From Deferribacteraceae bacterium (GTDB taxonomy: Bacteria > Chrysiogenota > Deferribacteres > Deferribacterales > JAISNW01), in contig JAISNW010000211.1 of NCBI GenBank assembly GCA_031276055.1, positions 1-20,488 on the forward strand: a DNA stretch of 20,488 nt. Direction: 5' to 3'. Every line of letters begins with the position of its first letter. Within the stretch, counting starts at the first letter, position 1. The notes below the pieces were generated by a model. It saw only the letters and a program-made list of their open reading frames with translations. It ran no database searches and was not told the origin of the DNA. The position numbers were made by a program, and so were the translations under genes. Positions 6,604 through 16,073 of this stretch are shown here, one piece after another.

Positions 6604-9600
6604 ATGCCCTCATATAAACTCACTGAAGTTGCAAAGATATTTAATATCTCTCAGCAAGAGGTATTAGATAGGTTAGATGCAACTGATATAAATCTGACTG
6701 TTACAAGCGAGCAGCTGCGCAATGCAGGTTTTGACCTTAAAGTTCTCTTAGGAAGCCGCCAGAAACTGCTAGCTGAACGTAAGAACCTAAAAGGTTCTGC
6801 CGGTATAGAGATACGGATAGGTTCTCAGCGCAATGAAGAGCAGATAAAACCTTACATTTCCAAAAAACCGCAGGATATCTTATTGCGCAAAAGCGCTCTA
6901 AATAAAAGCATTCAAAAAGTTGATGTTATGCGCCAGACATCTAAAAAGGCGAGAACAGATAAAAGCGAAGCTGAAAGTGATCTTGAAAAGCTCATAACTA
7001 AGGGCGTTGAAACCGCTGAAATTATTGAAAGGGTTGATGAAACTCCATTTAAGCATCCTGATTCAGAAAGCGCTGAAACAGCCAGAGAGGTTGAAACCTT
7101 AAAAGAAACTGAACTTATCGCAATAGATGAAGGGCTAACTCCCAAAACCGCTGAAACTTCAGAAGGAGTTGAAGTTGATAAACTCCCCGATAAACCTGCC
7201 GATGCAAACACCCAAGAAATTCAACCAATAGAAATTCTACCGATAGAGACTAAACCGCAAGTGATTCGACCAACAGCGACTCGCCGCCCAGAAACTCGAC
7301 CGCCCGAAACCCGCTTAACAGAGACAACCCGCCCCATCAGCGGTTGGCAGGCGTCTAGGCCCGCCGAGCAAAAGCCCCGCACAGATTTCAGGAGGACAGA
7401 TAACCGCCCGCAAGATAGAAAGCAGACAACTCCGTTGCGTCCAAGCGGCGGCTTTGTTCAGAGAGACGGCGCTAGAACAGATAACAGAACTCAACCGAAT
7501 AATAGATTTGACAGGAATAATAGAGGGCAGACAGGGGGAAAGCCTGCTGGAGCATACCGCCCGCCTTTTGGAACAAAACCTCCGCAGAGGGGCGCAGCTG
7601 CGGGCTACGAAGGGCAAGCCCGACCCACAACCCGACCTGCTTTTGCCCACCCTGAGACCCCTCAAAAACGCGAGATTAAAAAAACCAAACCAGATGCTGC
7701 TCTCGTCAAGGAAGACGCAAAAAAAGCAAAGGTTAAAAGTGACGCCTTGAGCTTAAAAGACCTGAATAAGACTATATATGAAGGGCTTAGCGAGCTTGAT
7801 ATAGAAACCGAGGTAACAGCCGCCGCTGTTGCAGGCGAAGAGGTTCAAGCCCCTGCAGCCGTTTCGAAGCCGCCGAAGACAGAGCGGAAAGCGAAGAAAA
7901 AGCAGGCGGCGGAAAAAGAGCAGCCGCCCGCCTTTCAACACCCAACCTCCATTGTGATCGGCGAGACTGTTACAGTAGCAGAGATGGCGGGGCTTTTAGG
8001 AGTAAAAGCGGGAGAGTTGGTGAAAAAGCTCTTCTCACTCGGCATTCTTGCTACAGTAAACCAATCCATCGATGCAGATTCAGCGGCGCTTCTTGCTATG
8101 GACTATGGAGTTGAGGTTATAAAGAAGGTTATCACGGAGGCGGATATCTTCCCTGTTTATGAAGATAAAGCTGAAGATATGCAGAAACGCCCGCCTGTTG
8201 TCACTGTAATGGGGCATGTGGATCACGGCAAAACTTCCCTCCTTGACGCCATCCGCTCCACCAGCGTCGCCGAAAAAGAGGCGGGCGGGATAACCCAGCA
8301 TATAGGGGCTTATGAGGTAAACCTGAATGGGCGTAAGATAACATTTTTAGACACTCCCGGCCACGAGGCTTTTACATCTCTTAGGGCGCGCGGTGCACAG
8401 GTTACAGATATAGTGATATTGGTGGTTGCAGCAAACGATGGGGTTATGCCTCAAACCAAAGAGGCGATAGACCACGCTACTGCGGCGGGCGTCTGTATTG
8501 TGGTTGCAATAAATAAGATCGATAGACCTGACGCCAATACTGAAAGGGTGAAACGGCAGCTGGCAGAGTGCGGCATCCTTTCAGAGGAGTGGGGGGGCAA
8601 GCACCAATTCCAAGAGATTTCTGCTAAAAAACATATAGGGATTACAGAGCTGTTGGAGTTGGTTCTGCTTGAGGCGGATATGCTGGAGCTCAAAGGCAAT
8701 CCAAACCGCCCTGCAGAGGCTATAGTAATAGAATCGCAGCTTGATAAACAGAGAGGACCTGTTGCTACAATCCTTGTAAAAAAAGGAACTCTCCGTAAAG
8801 GCGACACCTTTGTAGCAGGTAGAGAGGTAGGGCGCGTCCGCTCAATGTATAATCATCTAAGGGCTGTTCAGAAGGAAGCGGGCATCTCCGCTCCTGTAGA
8901 GGTGATGGGCTTTTCAGAGGTGCCGGAGCCAGGTGATATTCTCGTAGTGGTAGATGAAAAAACAGCTAAGGCGATTGCGGAGCTGCGCGCAAATTCCGCT
9001 AAATCGGCTCGTGAAACGAACGCTCCTATAGCATCTCTTACCGATCTTATGGATAAGATAAAAGAGGGGCAGATAAAAGAGCTTAATATTATTATAAAAG
9101 CGGATGTTCAAGGTTCTCTTGAGGCTCTAAACACTTCGCTTAAAAAGCTCTCCAATCAAGAGGTAAAGGTTAATGTTGTCCACGATGCAACAGGCGGAAT
9201 CACTGAAAGCGATGTGGTGCTTGCAGTGGCGTCACGGGCTATAATTATAGGCTTTAATGTCCGCCCTGACAGCAATGCAAAAGCTAGAGCAGAGCGGGAG
9301 AAGATATCTATAGAGTTGTATTCGGTTATTTACAAGGTAATTGAAGATATAAAACTTGCATTGGAAGGGCTTTTAACCCCTGAAACTGTAGAACAGGCGG
9401 TGGGAAAGGTAGAGGTGCGGCAGGTTTTCAGCGTGCCGAAGATCGGCAAGATTGCAGGGGCGTATGTGCTTGAGGGTAAAGTTACCCGCACCTCCAATGT
9501 CCGCATTATACGAGACAATGTGGTGGTCTTTGAAGGCAAGATCGGTTCATTAAAACGTTTCACCGAAGATGTTAAAGAGGTTGCGGGCGGCTATGAGTGC

Positions 9601-9702
9601 GGACTTTCTGTAGAACGTTATCAAGATATTAAAGATAAAGATATCCTTGAGGTATACGAGCTTGTTCAGGAGAAACGCACTTTAAGCGATGTGGCGAAAT
9701 AG
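6604..9702 (+). CDS. infB: Translation initiation factor IF-2
   Basis: At 1032 residues this is a long-form IF-2. An N-terminal IF2_N-like subdomain (about 1-55) is followed by a very long low-complexity linker (about 110-440) with degenerate P-E-T-R units near 205-245. A second IF2_N-like motif lies near 445-495. The GTPase domain carries GHVDHGKT (537-544), DTPGHE (583-588) and NKID (637-640). Domains II, III and C2 follow and would bind initiator tRNA. IF-2 brings fMet-tRNA to the 30S subunit and drives subunit joining. AGAAGG at 6594-6599 precedes the ATG, 28 bp after nusA. Its stop overlaps the rbfA start. No inactivating change is seen. Confidence 0.97.
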   Translation: MPSYKLTEVAKIFNISQQEVLDRLDATDINLTVTSEQLRNAGFDLKVLLGSRQKLLAERKNLKGSAGIEIRIGSQRNEEQIKPYISKKPQDILLRKSALNKSIQKVDVMRQTSKKARTDKSEAESDLEKLITKGVETAEIIERVDETPFKHPDSESAETAREVETLKETELIAIDEGLTPKTAETSEGVEVDKLPDKPADANTQEIQPIEILPIETKPQVIRPTATRRPETRPPETRLTETTRPISGWQASRPAEQKPRTDFRRTDNRPQDRKQTTPLRPSGGFVQRDGARTDNRTQPNNRFDRNNRGQTGGKPAGAYRPPFGTKPPQRGAAAGYEGQARPTTRPAFAHPETPQKREIKKTKPDAALVKEDAKKAKVKSDALSLKDLNKTIYEGLSELDIETEVTAAAVAGEEVQAPAAVSKPPKTERKAKKKQAAEKEQPPAFQHPTSIVIGETVTVAEMAGLLGVKAGELVKKLFSLGILATVNQSIDADSAALLAMDYGVEVIKKVITEADIFPVYEDKAEDMQKRPPVVTVMGHVDHGKTSLLDAIRSTSVAEKEAGGITQHIGAYEVNLNGRKITFLDTPGHEAFTSLRARGAQVTDIVILVVAANDGVMPQTKEAIDHATAAGVCIVVAINKIDRPDANTERVKRQLAECGILSEEWGGKHQFQEISAKKHIGITELLELVLLEADMLELKGNPNRPAEAIVIESQLDKQRGPVATILVKKGTLRKGDTFVAGREVGRVRSMYNHLRAVQKEAGISAPVEVMGFSEVPEPGDILVVVDEKTAKAIAELRANSAKSARETNAPIASLTDLMDKIKEGQIKELNIIIKADVQGSLEALNTSLKKLSNQEVKVNVVHDATGGITESDVVLAVASRAIIIGFNVRPDSNAKARAEREKISIELYSVIYKVIEDIKLALEGLLTPETVEQAVGKVEVRQVFSVPKIGKIAGAYVLEGKVTRTSNVRIIRDNVVVFEGKIGSLKRFTEDVKEVAGGYECGLSVERYQDIKDKDILEVYELVQEKRTLSDVAK

Positions 9703-10082
9703 TGAAAGATACCAAAGATATTAGGATAAGAAGGGTTGCGGAGCTTATAAAGCAGGAAGTCGCAAACATTATAGAGAGAGAGGTTAAAGACCCTCGCGTT
9801 AGAGGGGTGGTTTTAACCTATGTACGCTTGAATAGAGATTTGAGCGAAGCTTTTATCTTCTACGATACATATAATAAAAATAATCTAAAATCTATAGATG
9901 CGGGGCTTACAGCTACGGTAGGTTTTATCCGCCGCACTCTTAAAACTCGGTTGAGCTTAAAGCGGATTCCTGCTATAACTTTCCAAAAAGATGAAACAGA
10001 AGAGACCGCCCGCCGAACCGACGAACTCCTAGAACAGATCAAGTTGGAAGATATATCTCGTAAAGAACGCTCTGCTCCATAG
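9702..10082 (+). CDS. rbfA: 30S ribosome-binding factor RbfA
   Basis: The 126-residue protein begins with GTG at 9702, whose first base is the last base of the infB TAG stop, so the two genes are probably translationally coupled. Family features include RRVAELIKQEVANIIE, the KDPRVRGVVLTYVRLNRDLS stretch, and RLSLKRIPAITFQKDE near the end, together giving the small KH-type fold of RbfA. It binds the 30S subunit and assists 16S rRNA 5' end maturation and cold adaptation. It is the last gene of the rimP-nusA-infB-rbfA block. The truB gene that often follows is absent here. Confidence 0.94.
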   Translation: MKDTKDIRIRRVAELIKQEVANIIEREVKDPRVRGVVLTYVRLNRDLSEAFIFYDTYNKNNLKSIDAGLTATVGFIRRTLKTRLSLKRIPAITFQKDETEETARRTDELLEQIKLEDISRKERSAP

Positions 10083-10161
10083 AAACACTTTTAATTCTAA
10101 TTATAAATAGAGATTGCATCACCCTTAATTTTTCCTGTTGAATACACCGCAAAGAAATATC

Positions 10162-10314
10162 GTGAAATCTCAAGAATTTCTTGATTTACTTAAACATAAA
10201 ATCCGATCGGGCATGGATAATCTTGTTGGACTCGAGAGCATATACCTATCTAGGTGTCTGTTTGAGCTTGAGATAAAGTTCGGGGTTGAGGTTGACAGGC
10301 TGCCGATCCCCTAG
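10162..10314 (+). CDS. Possible small acyl-carrier-protein-like ORF
   Basis: In the gap between rbfA and the prepilin gene a 50-residue frame starts at GTG 10162 (a TTG at 10138 is an alternative) and ends at TAG 10314. Its middle, GLESIYLSRCLFELE followed by KFGVEV, follows the pattern around the carrier serine of acyl carrier proteins (D-S-L...LEEKFGIEI), with E in place of D before the serine. It is shorter than a full carrier protein (about 75-80) because helix 1 is abbreviated, and no Shine-Dalgarno is evident. It may be a real short protein, a decayed carrier-protein gene, or a chance frame. Confidence 0.35.
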   Translation: MKSQEFLDLLKHKIRSGMDNLVGLESIYLSRCLFELEIKFGVEVDRLPIP

Positions 10315-10325
10315 CAATAAAACAA

Positions 10326-10354
10326 TTGCAATTGCCACACTTTTTTTCTATAAT
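10326..10354 (+). promoter_or_regulatory. Sigma70-type promoter for the prepilin gene
   Basis: The -35 element TTGCAA (10326-10331) and a perfect -10 TATAAT (10349-10354) are separated by 17 bp, placing the start of transcription near 10361 and about 25 bases before the prepilin start codon. The unit ATTGC occurs three times around it (10325, 10331 and 10353), and CAATTG is doubled at 10323-10334 over the -35. These could form an operator. Confidence 0.7.
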
Positions 10355-10385
10355 TGCATAATGCTCTAGTTAAGGCGGCATGGCT

Positions 10386-11000
10386 ATGAAAAAAGGTTTT
10401 TCTCTTATTGAGATAATTGTTGTAATGGTTGTTATAGGAATCATCGTTGCGTTAGGGATAAAAGGCGGCGCGCTTGTAAACACATCACGGATGCGCACAG
10501 AGATCGCTAAACTCCGCAACTTTGAAATAGGTTTTTCAAGCTACTACCTTAAACATAACGCTCTGCCTCCAAAAGCAGGGGATAATGTCACCGAATATGA
10601 CGGGTTTACCTGTTATGTTACAAACAAACTTTTGGAGAAAAATGTTGTGCTTTCAGAGGATGTCCCCTCTACATTCACTAAGGGGAGCGAGCCTTGGCGT
10701 TTCTGCACCAATATTGCGGTTGATAATGCTACAAAGGTATTTGTTCCTGCAGCCGTCAGTTTGGGCGATGTTGATATAGACAATGTGGGGGCTTACGCCG
10801 AAGGGTTGAATGACGAGCTTATCTGCAACATTGAAGGGATATTGGACGATAACAACCTCAAAAACGGTGCGGGAAGGGTGTTAGCCGCTGTGAGCAATGT
10901 TTATATGAACAACTGCGACCAACCCTCAAATAAGGGCGCTTATGATGGCTATCTGTATATCGCCTTTTCCCCAAACTCCCAGATACCTATAAAAAAATAA
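10386..11000 (+). CDS. Type IV prepilin-like / type II secretion pseudopilin protein
   Basis: The protein (204 residues) carries a class III leader: MKKG followed by FSLIEIIVVMVVIGIIVALGI. The prepilin peptidase cut would fall after G4, with F5 as the mature N-terminus and E9 as the conserved glutamate at mature position 5. I chose the ATG at 10386 because AAGGCGG (10372-10378) lies 7 bases before it; the ATG at 10380 is too close. The rest is a 170-residue globular domain with four cysteines (in FTCY, RFCT, LICN and NNCDQ) that could form two disulfides outside the inner membrane. No other pilus gene lies nearby, so it may be a minor pilin whose assembly machinery is elsewhere. It could equally be a type II secretion pseudopilin. 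Confidence 0.85.
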   Translation: MKKGFSLIEIIVVMVVIGIIVALGIKGGALVNTSRMRTEIAKLRNFEIGFSSYYLKHNALPPKAGDNVTEYDGFTCYVTNKLLEKNVVLSEDVPSTFTKGSEPWRFCTNIAVDNATKVFVPAAVSLGDVDIDNVGAYAEGLNDELICNIEGILDDNNLKNGAGRVLAAVSNVYMNNCDQPSNKGAYDGYLYIAFSPNSQIPIKK

Positions 11001-11040
11001 CTCTTCAGCCGCGGCGGAAATACGGAGTCTGCTTATAAAT

Positions 11041-13368
11041 ATGAGTGGTTTTGAACTTCCTCTCTTGAGGTCTATCCTCGCTAAAATTACCTCTGACGCC
11101 GCCTCTTTTTTGGAAGATGCTTCAACTTATCTAATACAGATAAAACAGACGATAGAATCTTTGCCTGTAAAGGGCGGCGCTGATAGAATCCTCTTACTAA
11201 TAGATAATTGCTTAAAAAACCCATCATGCGTTAAACAGACGCTGGAACCATTTTTAGACGAGTTAAAACTCTATCTAGCAGAAGACGGCGATAGCTTCAG
11301 TGTGGAAAAAGAGCAGGCAGCCGCCCTATCCACTGGCAGTATAACAGGCTTCGGAGCTAAAGCTGTTGCTGCGCTGGAGAGTTGCGGCGTCTCTACTGTA
11401 AAAGCCTTTCTTTTGCGCCTCCCTTTCCGCTACGAGCATATAAGTTGCGCACTTTCAGGGGGAAAAGGGGTGCTCTCAGGCGTATTCAGAGCATCTGAAA
11501 TTATATACACAAGGCAGAAAAAGAGGCTCTTCTCTGCGGCGTTCTCTAACGATAAAGGTTTTTTTTACTGCCTCTGGGTAAATTTTACCTTCGCTTTCCC
11601 CTCAAGCCAGCTTAAAGCAGGGGAAGTGTATTATATGTATGGAGCTGTTGCAACGTATAATGGAGCGCCCGCCATATTCCACCCAGAGTTTTTGAAAGCT
11701 GAAGATATAGGCAGCGTCCGCCCTATCTACTCTCTTAGAGCGCCCCTCTCTCAGAAGGTATATGCTAAGGCGCTGAACAACACTTTGCAGAAACATCTAG
11801 CAGATATTAACGAGACGCTGCCTGAGTATATCCGTTTCCGCTATCGTTTCCCGCACATAACAGACGCCCTTTTAACCTTGCATAAACCAGCCAGTATAGT
11901 TAATGCCGAGAGCATTGCTGAACGGCGGCACCCTGCCCTCATCCGTTTTATATATGAGGAGTTCTTCTACCTTCAACTAAGAATCTTGCTTAGAAAGAAC
12001 AACTATATGAAAAATAATGGGATAGCCTATAAATTTGACCGCTCCCTATTAGAAGAGATCGCCCCGCTGCTCCCTTTTAAGCTCACAAAAGACCAGAAGA
12101 GCGTTTTGAGGAATATCTTTGACGATATGCACAGCCCCCACCAGATGAACCGCCTCTTGCAAGGGGATGTTGGCTGCGGTAAAACTATAGTTGCAATCTT
12201 AGCCGCTGCAGTAGCGGTAAAGTGCGGTTATCAAGCGGTATTTCTTGCGCCGACAGAGGTTTTGGCTGAACAGCACTTTAGAACGTTGGATAAATTCGCA
12301 TCCCCTGCATCTCTGGTCACAGCATATCTAAGCGGTTCCACCTCCGCTAAAAATAAGAGGGAGATCAAAGCCCTCCTTGAAGATGGCGTTATAAACTTTC
12401 TTGTGGGCACTCACGCTGTAATACAAGAGGATGTCCGTTTTAAGAATCTCGGTTTTGCTGTTATAGATGAACAGCACCGTTTCGGTGTAAAACAGCGTAA
12501 AGCACTGTTAAATAAAGGGTTTACTCCCGACATCCTCCTAATGAGCGCCACCCCAATCCCACGCACATTGGCGCTGACCTATTACGGCGATCTTGAATTA
12601 AGCGAAATTAAACAGATGCCGCCAGGGCGCATTCCGCCTATAACAAAGGTTTTTGGAGCTCAACAGTTAAACTCCGCCTTTAACTTTGTTAAAGAGCACT
12701 TAAAAGATGGGGAGAGGGCGTATTTTGTATACCCTGCCATTGAGGAGAGCGGTAAATCAAAACTTAAAAGCGCAGTTAAAAACTTTGAAGAGGTTAAAAG
12801 GCGTTTCCCCGATAAGAGAGTGGGGCTTCTGCACGGTAGATTAACTGCAGCAGATAAAGAGGCGCTCCTAAAAGATTTTAGAGAGGGAAGGCTTGATATA
12901 TTGGTTTCCACTACTGTGGTGGAGGTAGGGGTTGATGTAAAGGATGCCACTGTTATGTTTGTGGATAATGCTGAACGTTTCGGTCTTGCCCAGCTTCACC
13001 AGCTAAGAGGGAGGGTGGGGCGCAGCGATAAACAGTCCTACTGCGTTTTAGCAGCCCAAGAGGAGCTCTCAGAGGTTGCAATCCGTCGGCTTAGAGCGAT
13101 GGAGACTACCACCAGCGGTTTTGAATTGGCAGAGTTAGACCTCGCTATGCGCGGCCAGGGGGATTTCTTAGGGGTTCAGCAGTCGGGGCTTCCTGAGTTT
13201 GATTATGCGGATATAACAAAAGATATGGCGATCTACCACACAGCAAGAGAGGATGCAGAGCGGATAATAGCAAACGATCCTAAATTGGAGGCGGCGGAAA
13301 ACCGCCTTCTAAAAGAGGTTCTCCAAAACCGCTGGCGCAATGAGTATGAACTCTTTTTAGTGGGTTGA
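11041..13368 (+). CDS. recG: ATP-dependent DNA helicase RecG
   Basis: The protein has 775 residues, longer than the roughly 690 of Escherichia coli RecG because of an N-terminal helical extension (about 1-95) like that of Thermotoga and related long forms. The wedge OB-fold domain comes next. The helicase core shows Walker A GDVGCGKT (375-382), the RecG-specific DEQH box (D476-H479, in VIDEQHRFGVKQR), motif III SATPIPRTLAL, and the C-terminal STTVVEVGVDV and QLHQLRGRVGR motifs. RecG remodels stalled replication forks and Holliday junctions. The ATG at 11041 has only a distant GGAG (11024-11027). It lies 40 bp after the prepilin stop, and may be co-transcribed with it. All catalytic motifs are intact. 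Confidence 0.97.
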   Translation: MSGFELPLLRSILAKITSDAASFLEDASTYLIQIKQTIESLPVKGGADRILLLIDNCLKNPSCVKQTLEPFLDELKLYLAEDGDSFSVEKEQAAALSTGSITGFGAKAVAALESCGVSTVKAFLLRLPFRYEHISCALSGGKGVLSGVFRASEIIYTRQKKRLFSAAFSNDKGFFYCLWVNFTFAFPSSQLKAGEVYYMYGAVATYNGAPAIFHPEFLKAEDIGSVRPIYSLRAPLSQKVYAKALNNTLQKHLADINETLPEYIRFRYRFPHITDALLTLHKPASIVNAESIAERRHPALIRFIYEEFFYLQLRILLRKNNYMKNNGIAYKFDRSLLEEIAPLLPFKLTKDQKSVLRNIFDDMHSPHQMNRLLQGDVGCGKTIVAILAAAVAVKCGYQAVFLAPTEVLAEQHFRTLDKFASPASLVTAYLSGSTSAKNKREIKALLEDGVINFLVGTHAVIQEDVRFKNLGFAVIDEQHRFGVKQRKALLNKGFTPDILLMSATPIPRTLALTYYGDLELSEIKQMPPGRIPPITKVFGAQQLNSAFNFVKEHLKDGERAYFVYPAIEESGKSKLKSAVKNFEEVKRRFPDKRVGLLHGRLTAADKEALLKDFREGRLDILVSTTVVEVGVDVKDATVMFVDNAERFGLAQLHQLRGRVGRSDKQSYCVLAAQEELSEVAIRRLRAMETTTSGFELAELDLAMRGQGDFLGVQQSGLPEFDYADITKDMAIYHTAREDAERIIANDPKLEAAENRLLKEVLQNRWRNEYELFLVG

Positions 13369-13416
13369 GCGCACATAGGCAGTCTACAATAGCCCAATGC
13401 CTCAAGGCAATTTTGC

Positions 13417-13445
13417 TTGATAAAATTTCATTTTTCCTCTATTAT
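13417..13445 (+). promoter_or_regulatory. Sigma70-type promoter for the TPR protein gene
   Basis: TTGATA (13417-13422) and TATTAT (13440-13445) are separated by 17 bp. The predicted start of transcription falls at about 13452, at the candidate ATG. This argues against the upstream TTG start that overlaps the recG stop, and suggests the TPR-kinase-regulator operon has its own promoter. Confidence 0.6.
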
Positions 13446-13451
13446 CCTACT

Positions 13452-16073
13452 ATGTATGTCAAGATGAGAGCGTTATTCTTCTTAGCAGCTGCAATTGCGG
13501 TAATGTTATTATCCCCTTCCCCTAACTTTGCCCAAGAGATCCTTTTGCGTAAAGATGCGTATCATTCTGAAGTTTTTCTAAAAATGCCGCCCGCAGATGC
13601 AGCGGCGGTTGAAAGAAACGGTCTTACAGTTATAGTAAGGTTTAAGAAAACTATCAAAAACCCTTTTGACACCTCTTTTGACGACCGCTTTATAGCGGGG
13701 GTTAAAGGCGGCGGCAATATATTTTCCATCACCTTTAAGGAGCCTGTTGACTTTGCTGTTTTTAATGACCCAGAGGGGTTGCGCTTTGTCGCAGCGCTTC
13801 CAAAAACGCAGAACGAAGTTTTGTTGAGCTACGGGCTCAATGAGCCTATCCTCCGAAAAGAGTATCTCTTAAATGAAGATCCTATGGCGGAGGCGGCTTT
13901 GAGGGATGCAGAGCGTCTAGTATCTGAAAACCGCCCCGCTCTTGCTGTGAACCGCCTTACAGCCCTGCTTGACAATACATCTGTACCTTATTATAGGCAG
14001 GAAGCCCTCTATAAACTAGGGCTTTTATATATGGATCTCTCAAAGAACAACCCTGACTTTTACCTAGCAGCCTCCTCCGCCTTTGACGATCTTATAAGGG
14101 AATACCCAGACAGCATCAGGATCAACCAGATACGGATGCTCTCGGCGGAGGCTAAAAAGAACGCTGAGCAGTTTACAGAAGCGATAAATGCGTATCAGGC
14201 CATCTTTGACAATTCGCAGGATGCTGAAACTAGAAGAGACGCCCTCTCTCAGATAGGGCAGTTATACGAAAATATCGGGCAGTTTGACAGGGCTATAGCG
14301 ATATATGAGAGGTATCTATCCACCTTCCGAGCCGACAGCGATCAGATAAAGCGGCGGTTGGGCAGATTATATATAGGGAGGAACTATCGCGACAAGGCGT
14401 TTGGGCTCTACTCCGGACTGCCAATTGAAAATTCCATAGAGAACCTTGCAGATGACGAGCTTTTAGGTTTAGGCAAGATATTTGAAGAGTATAAAAAAGA
14501 CGACTCCGCCCTGAAAACCTACTCTTATATAAACGACAACAGCACTGAAAAACCAGAGGCGCTTTACAGAACAGCCCAGATATTTAGGCGCAGCGGAAAC
14601 CCTAAAGAGTATTCCGATAACCTTGAAAAACTTATCAACCTTGCTCCGCAGACAGAATACGGCAACTTCGCAGCGGTGGAATATGGGGAAATCCACTATG
14701 CAGATAGACCGTTTGAAGAGTGGCAGGAGATATTTGAACCGCTCTATAATGTTGAGGATATATATGATCTTAGACCTAGGGCGCTCATGGTGATGATCCG
14801 CTCTCTTCACGCCGCTAGAGACACTGAACGTTTAGTCCCCCTAATAGATGAGTATTTAGAGCTCTTTTCCACCTCAAAGGAAGCGCCCTACCTTCTGCAA
14901 TTAAAAGAGGATGTTTTATATGCCTACGCAAGAAACGCTCAAGACAACAACAGCTATGACGCCGCGTTGCAAGTATATTCCGGGCTTTTAGATGAATTCC
15001 CTGATTCAAAGCGGGCTAAAGCGATAGCCCAACATATTGACGACATCCATTATGACAGGGCGTTGAGCCTTTATAACAATGCAGATTACGCGCAGGCGGC
15101 AAAAGCCGTTGAAGAGCGCATCTTAACCCCGCCGAAACCTAGCGGACGGTGGTATTCCCTATATGAAGACGCTGTATATCAAGATGTTCTATCCCTGATA
15201 GGCAGCGTCAGCCCATCGATCATTAGGTATAAAAGCCGCGACTACCTAGCAGAAAATCCACGTGGGCGTTATGTCCCTCAATTTAAGGCGATCCTTAAAG
15301 AATCTTTAGATTATCCTATAAAGAGCGCCTATAACGGCAAAGATTACGTTCAAGTTGTGGAGCTTTACAACGAAAATGCGGACTGGATCAATATTTGGCC
15401 TGATCAAGGCTATGCAGACTCCTTGCGCATAATTGCCGCTAACTCCCTCTTACAGATAGGGCTCAAAGATAAAGCGCAGGAGATTTTTAAGCAGGTTACC
15501 CCTAACATGACTAGAGATTATGCTCTTCTAGCATACACCCTCTGTCAGAAAGATATTCTCTTCAATATCAACCGCCTTTCATCTCAAGATTTTGCCTATC
15601 TTACGGCAGAGACTAAGAGCTGCGGGTTAGACTATCAACTCTCCTTTGTCCGCCAATATAAAAATAGAGAGCTCTCCCTAAAGGCGGAGTATGAGATTAT
15701 GAAAGGGGTTGAGGATGAACGCACAAGAGAAGATCTGCTGAGCAATCTCTATAACCAGCTGCAAGGAGGGGCGCGTTTTGAAGGCTATCAAGACGTCTAC
15801 CTTGATACAGGGCTCGCCGCCTACCGTCGAAACGATTTCAGCAGCGCCGCCATCGCGTTGAAGGCGTATACAGATAATCAAGCCGCTGCAGATGACGATA
15901 AAAGGACGGAAGCCCTCTATTATCTCGGGAAGTCTTTATTCTCCTTGAATGAAAAGAATCGCGGACTTGCCTATATGCAGCAGGCGGCGGAGAGCGCAGG
16001 GGATTCTATCTATAAAACGATGGCTAAAGGCGAATTAGCGAGCGATGCATGGAAGAAAAGCCTCAGCAACTGA
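13452..16073 (+). CDS. Secreted tetratricopeptide-repeat protein
   Basis: From the ATG at 13452 the protein has 873 residues; an ATG at 13464 is also possible, and a TTG at 13365 overlapping the recG stop is less likely. The N-terminus is a good Sec signal peptide with a hydrophobic core and SPSPNFA before QEILL, so cleavage is expected near residue 27 and the protein should act in the periplasm. A beta-rich N-terminal domain (about 30-130) is followed by a long array of TPR-like helical repeats, such as ALYKLGLLYMDLS, AINAYQAIFD and AIAIYERYLSTF. The last repeat includes ALYYLGKSLFSLNEKNRG. TPR arrays bind proteins. The tight link to the kinase/regulator pair suggests a role in the same process, possibly flagellar or envelope assembly. 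I cannot assign a specific family. Confidence 0.8.
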   Translation: MYVKMRALFFLAAAIAVMLLSPSPNFAQEILLRKDAYHSEVFLKMPPADAAAVERNGLTVIVRFKKTIKNPFDTSFDDRFIAGVKGGGNIFSITFKEPVDFAVFNDPEGLRFVAALPKTQNEVLLSYGLNEPILRKEYLLNEDPMAEAALRDAERLVSENRPALAVNRLTALLDNTSVPYYRQEALYKLGLLYMDLSKNNPDFYLAASSAFDDLIREYPDSIRINQIRMLSAEAKKNAEQFTEAINAYQAIFDNSQDAETRRDALSQIGQLYENIGQFDRAIAIYERYLSTFRADSDQIKRRLGRLYIGRNYRDKAFGLYSGLPIENSIENLADDELLGLGKIFEEYKKDDSALKTYSYINDNSTEKPEALYRTAQIFRRSGNPKEYSDNLEKLINLAPQTEYGNFAAVEYGEIHYADRPFEEWQEIFEPLYNVEDIYDLRPRALMVMIRSLHAARDTERLVPLIDEYLELFSTSKEAPYLLQLKEDVLYAYARNAQDNNSYDAALQVYSGLLDEFPDSKRAKAIAQHIDDIHYDRALSLYNNADYAQAAKAVEERILTPPKPSGRWYSLYEDAVYQDVLSLIGSVSPSIIRYKSRDYLAENPRGRYVPQFKAILKESLDYPIKSAYNGKDYVQVVELYNENADWINIWPDQGYADSLRIIAANSLLQIGLKDKAQEIFKQVTPNMTRDYALLAYTLCQKDILFNINRLSSQDFAYLTAETKSCGLDYQLSFVRQYKNRELSLKAEYEIMKGVEDERTREDLLSNLYNQLQGGARFEGYQDVYLDTGLAAYRRNDFSSAAIALKAYTDNQAAADDDKRTEALYYLGKSLFSLNEKNRGLAYMQQAAESAGDSIYKTMAKGELASDAWKKSLSN

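Noticed and set aside
13365..13451. N-terminal extension of the TPR protein from a TTG overlapping the recG stop
   Set aside because: The added 29 residues precede a proper signal peptide and cover the predicted promoter, so a start at 13452 or 13464 is more plausible.
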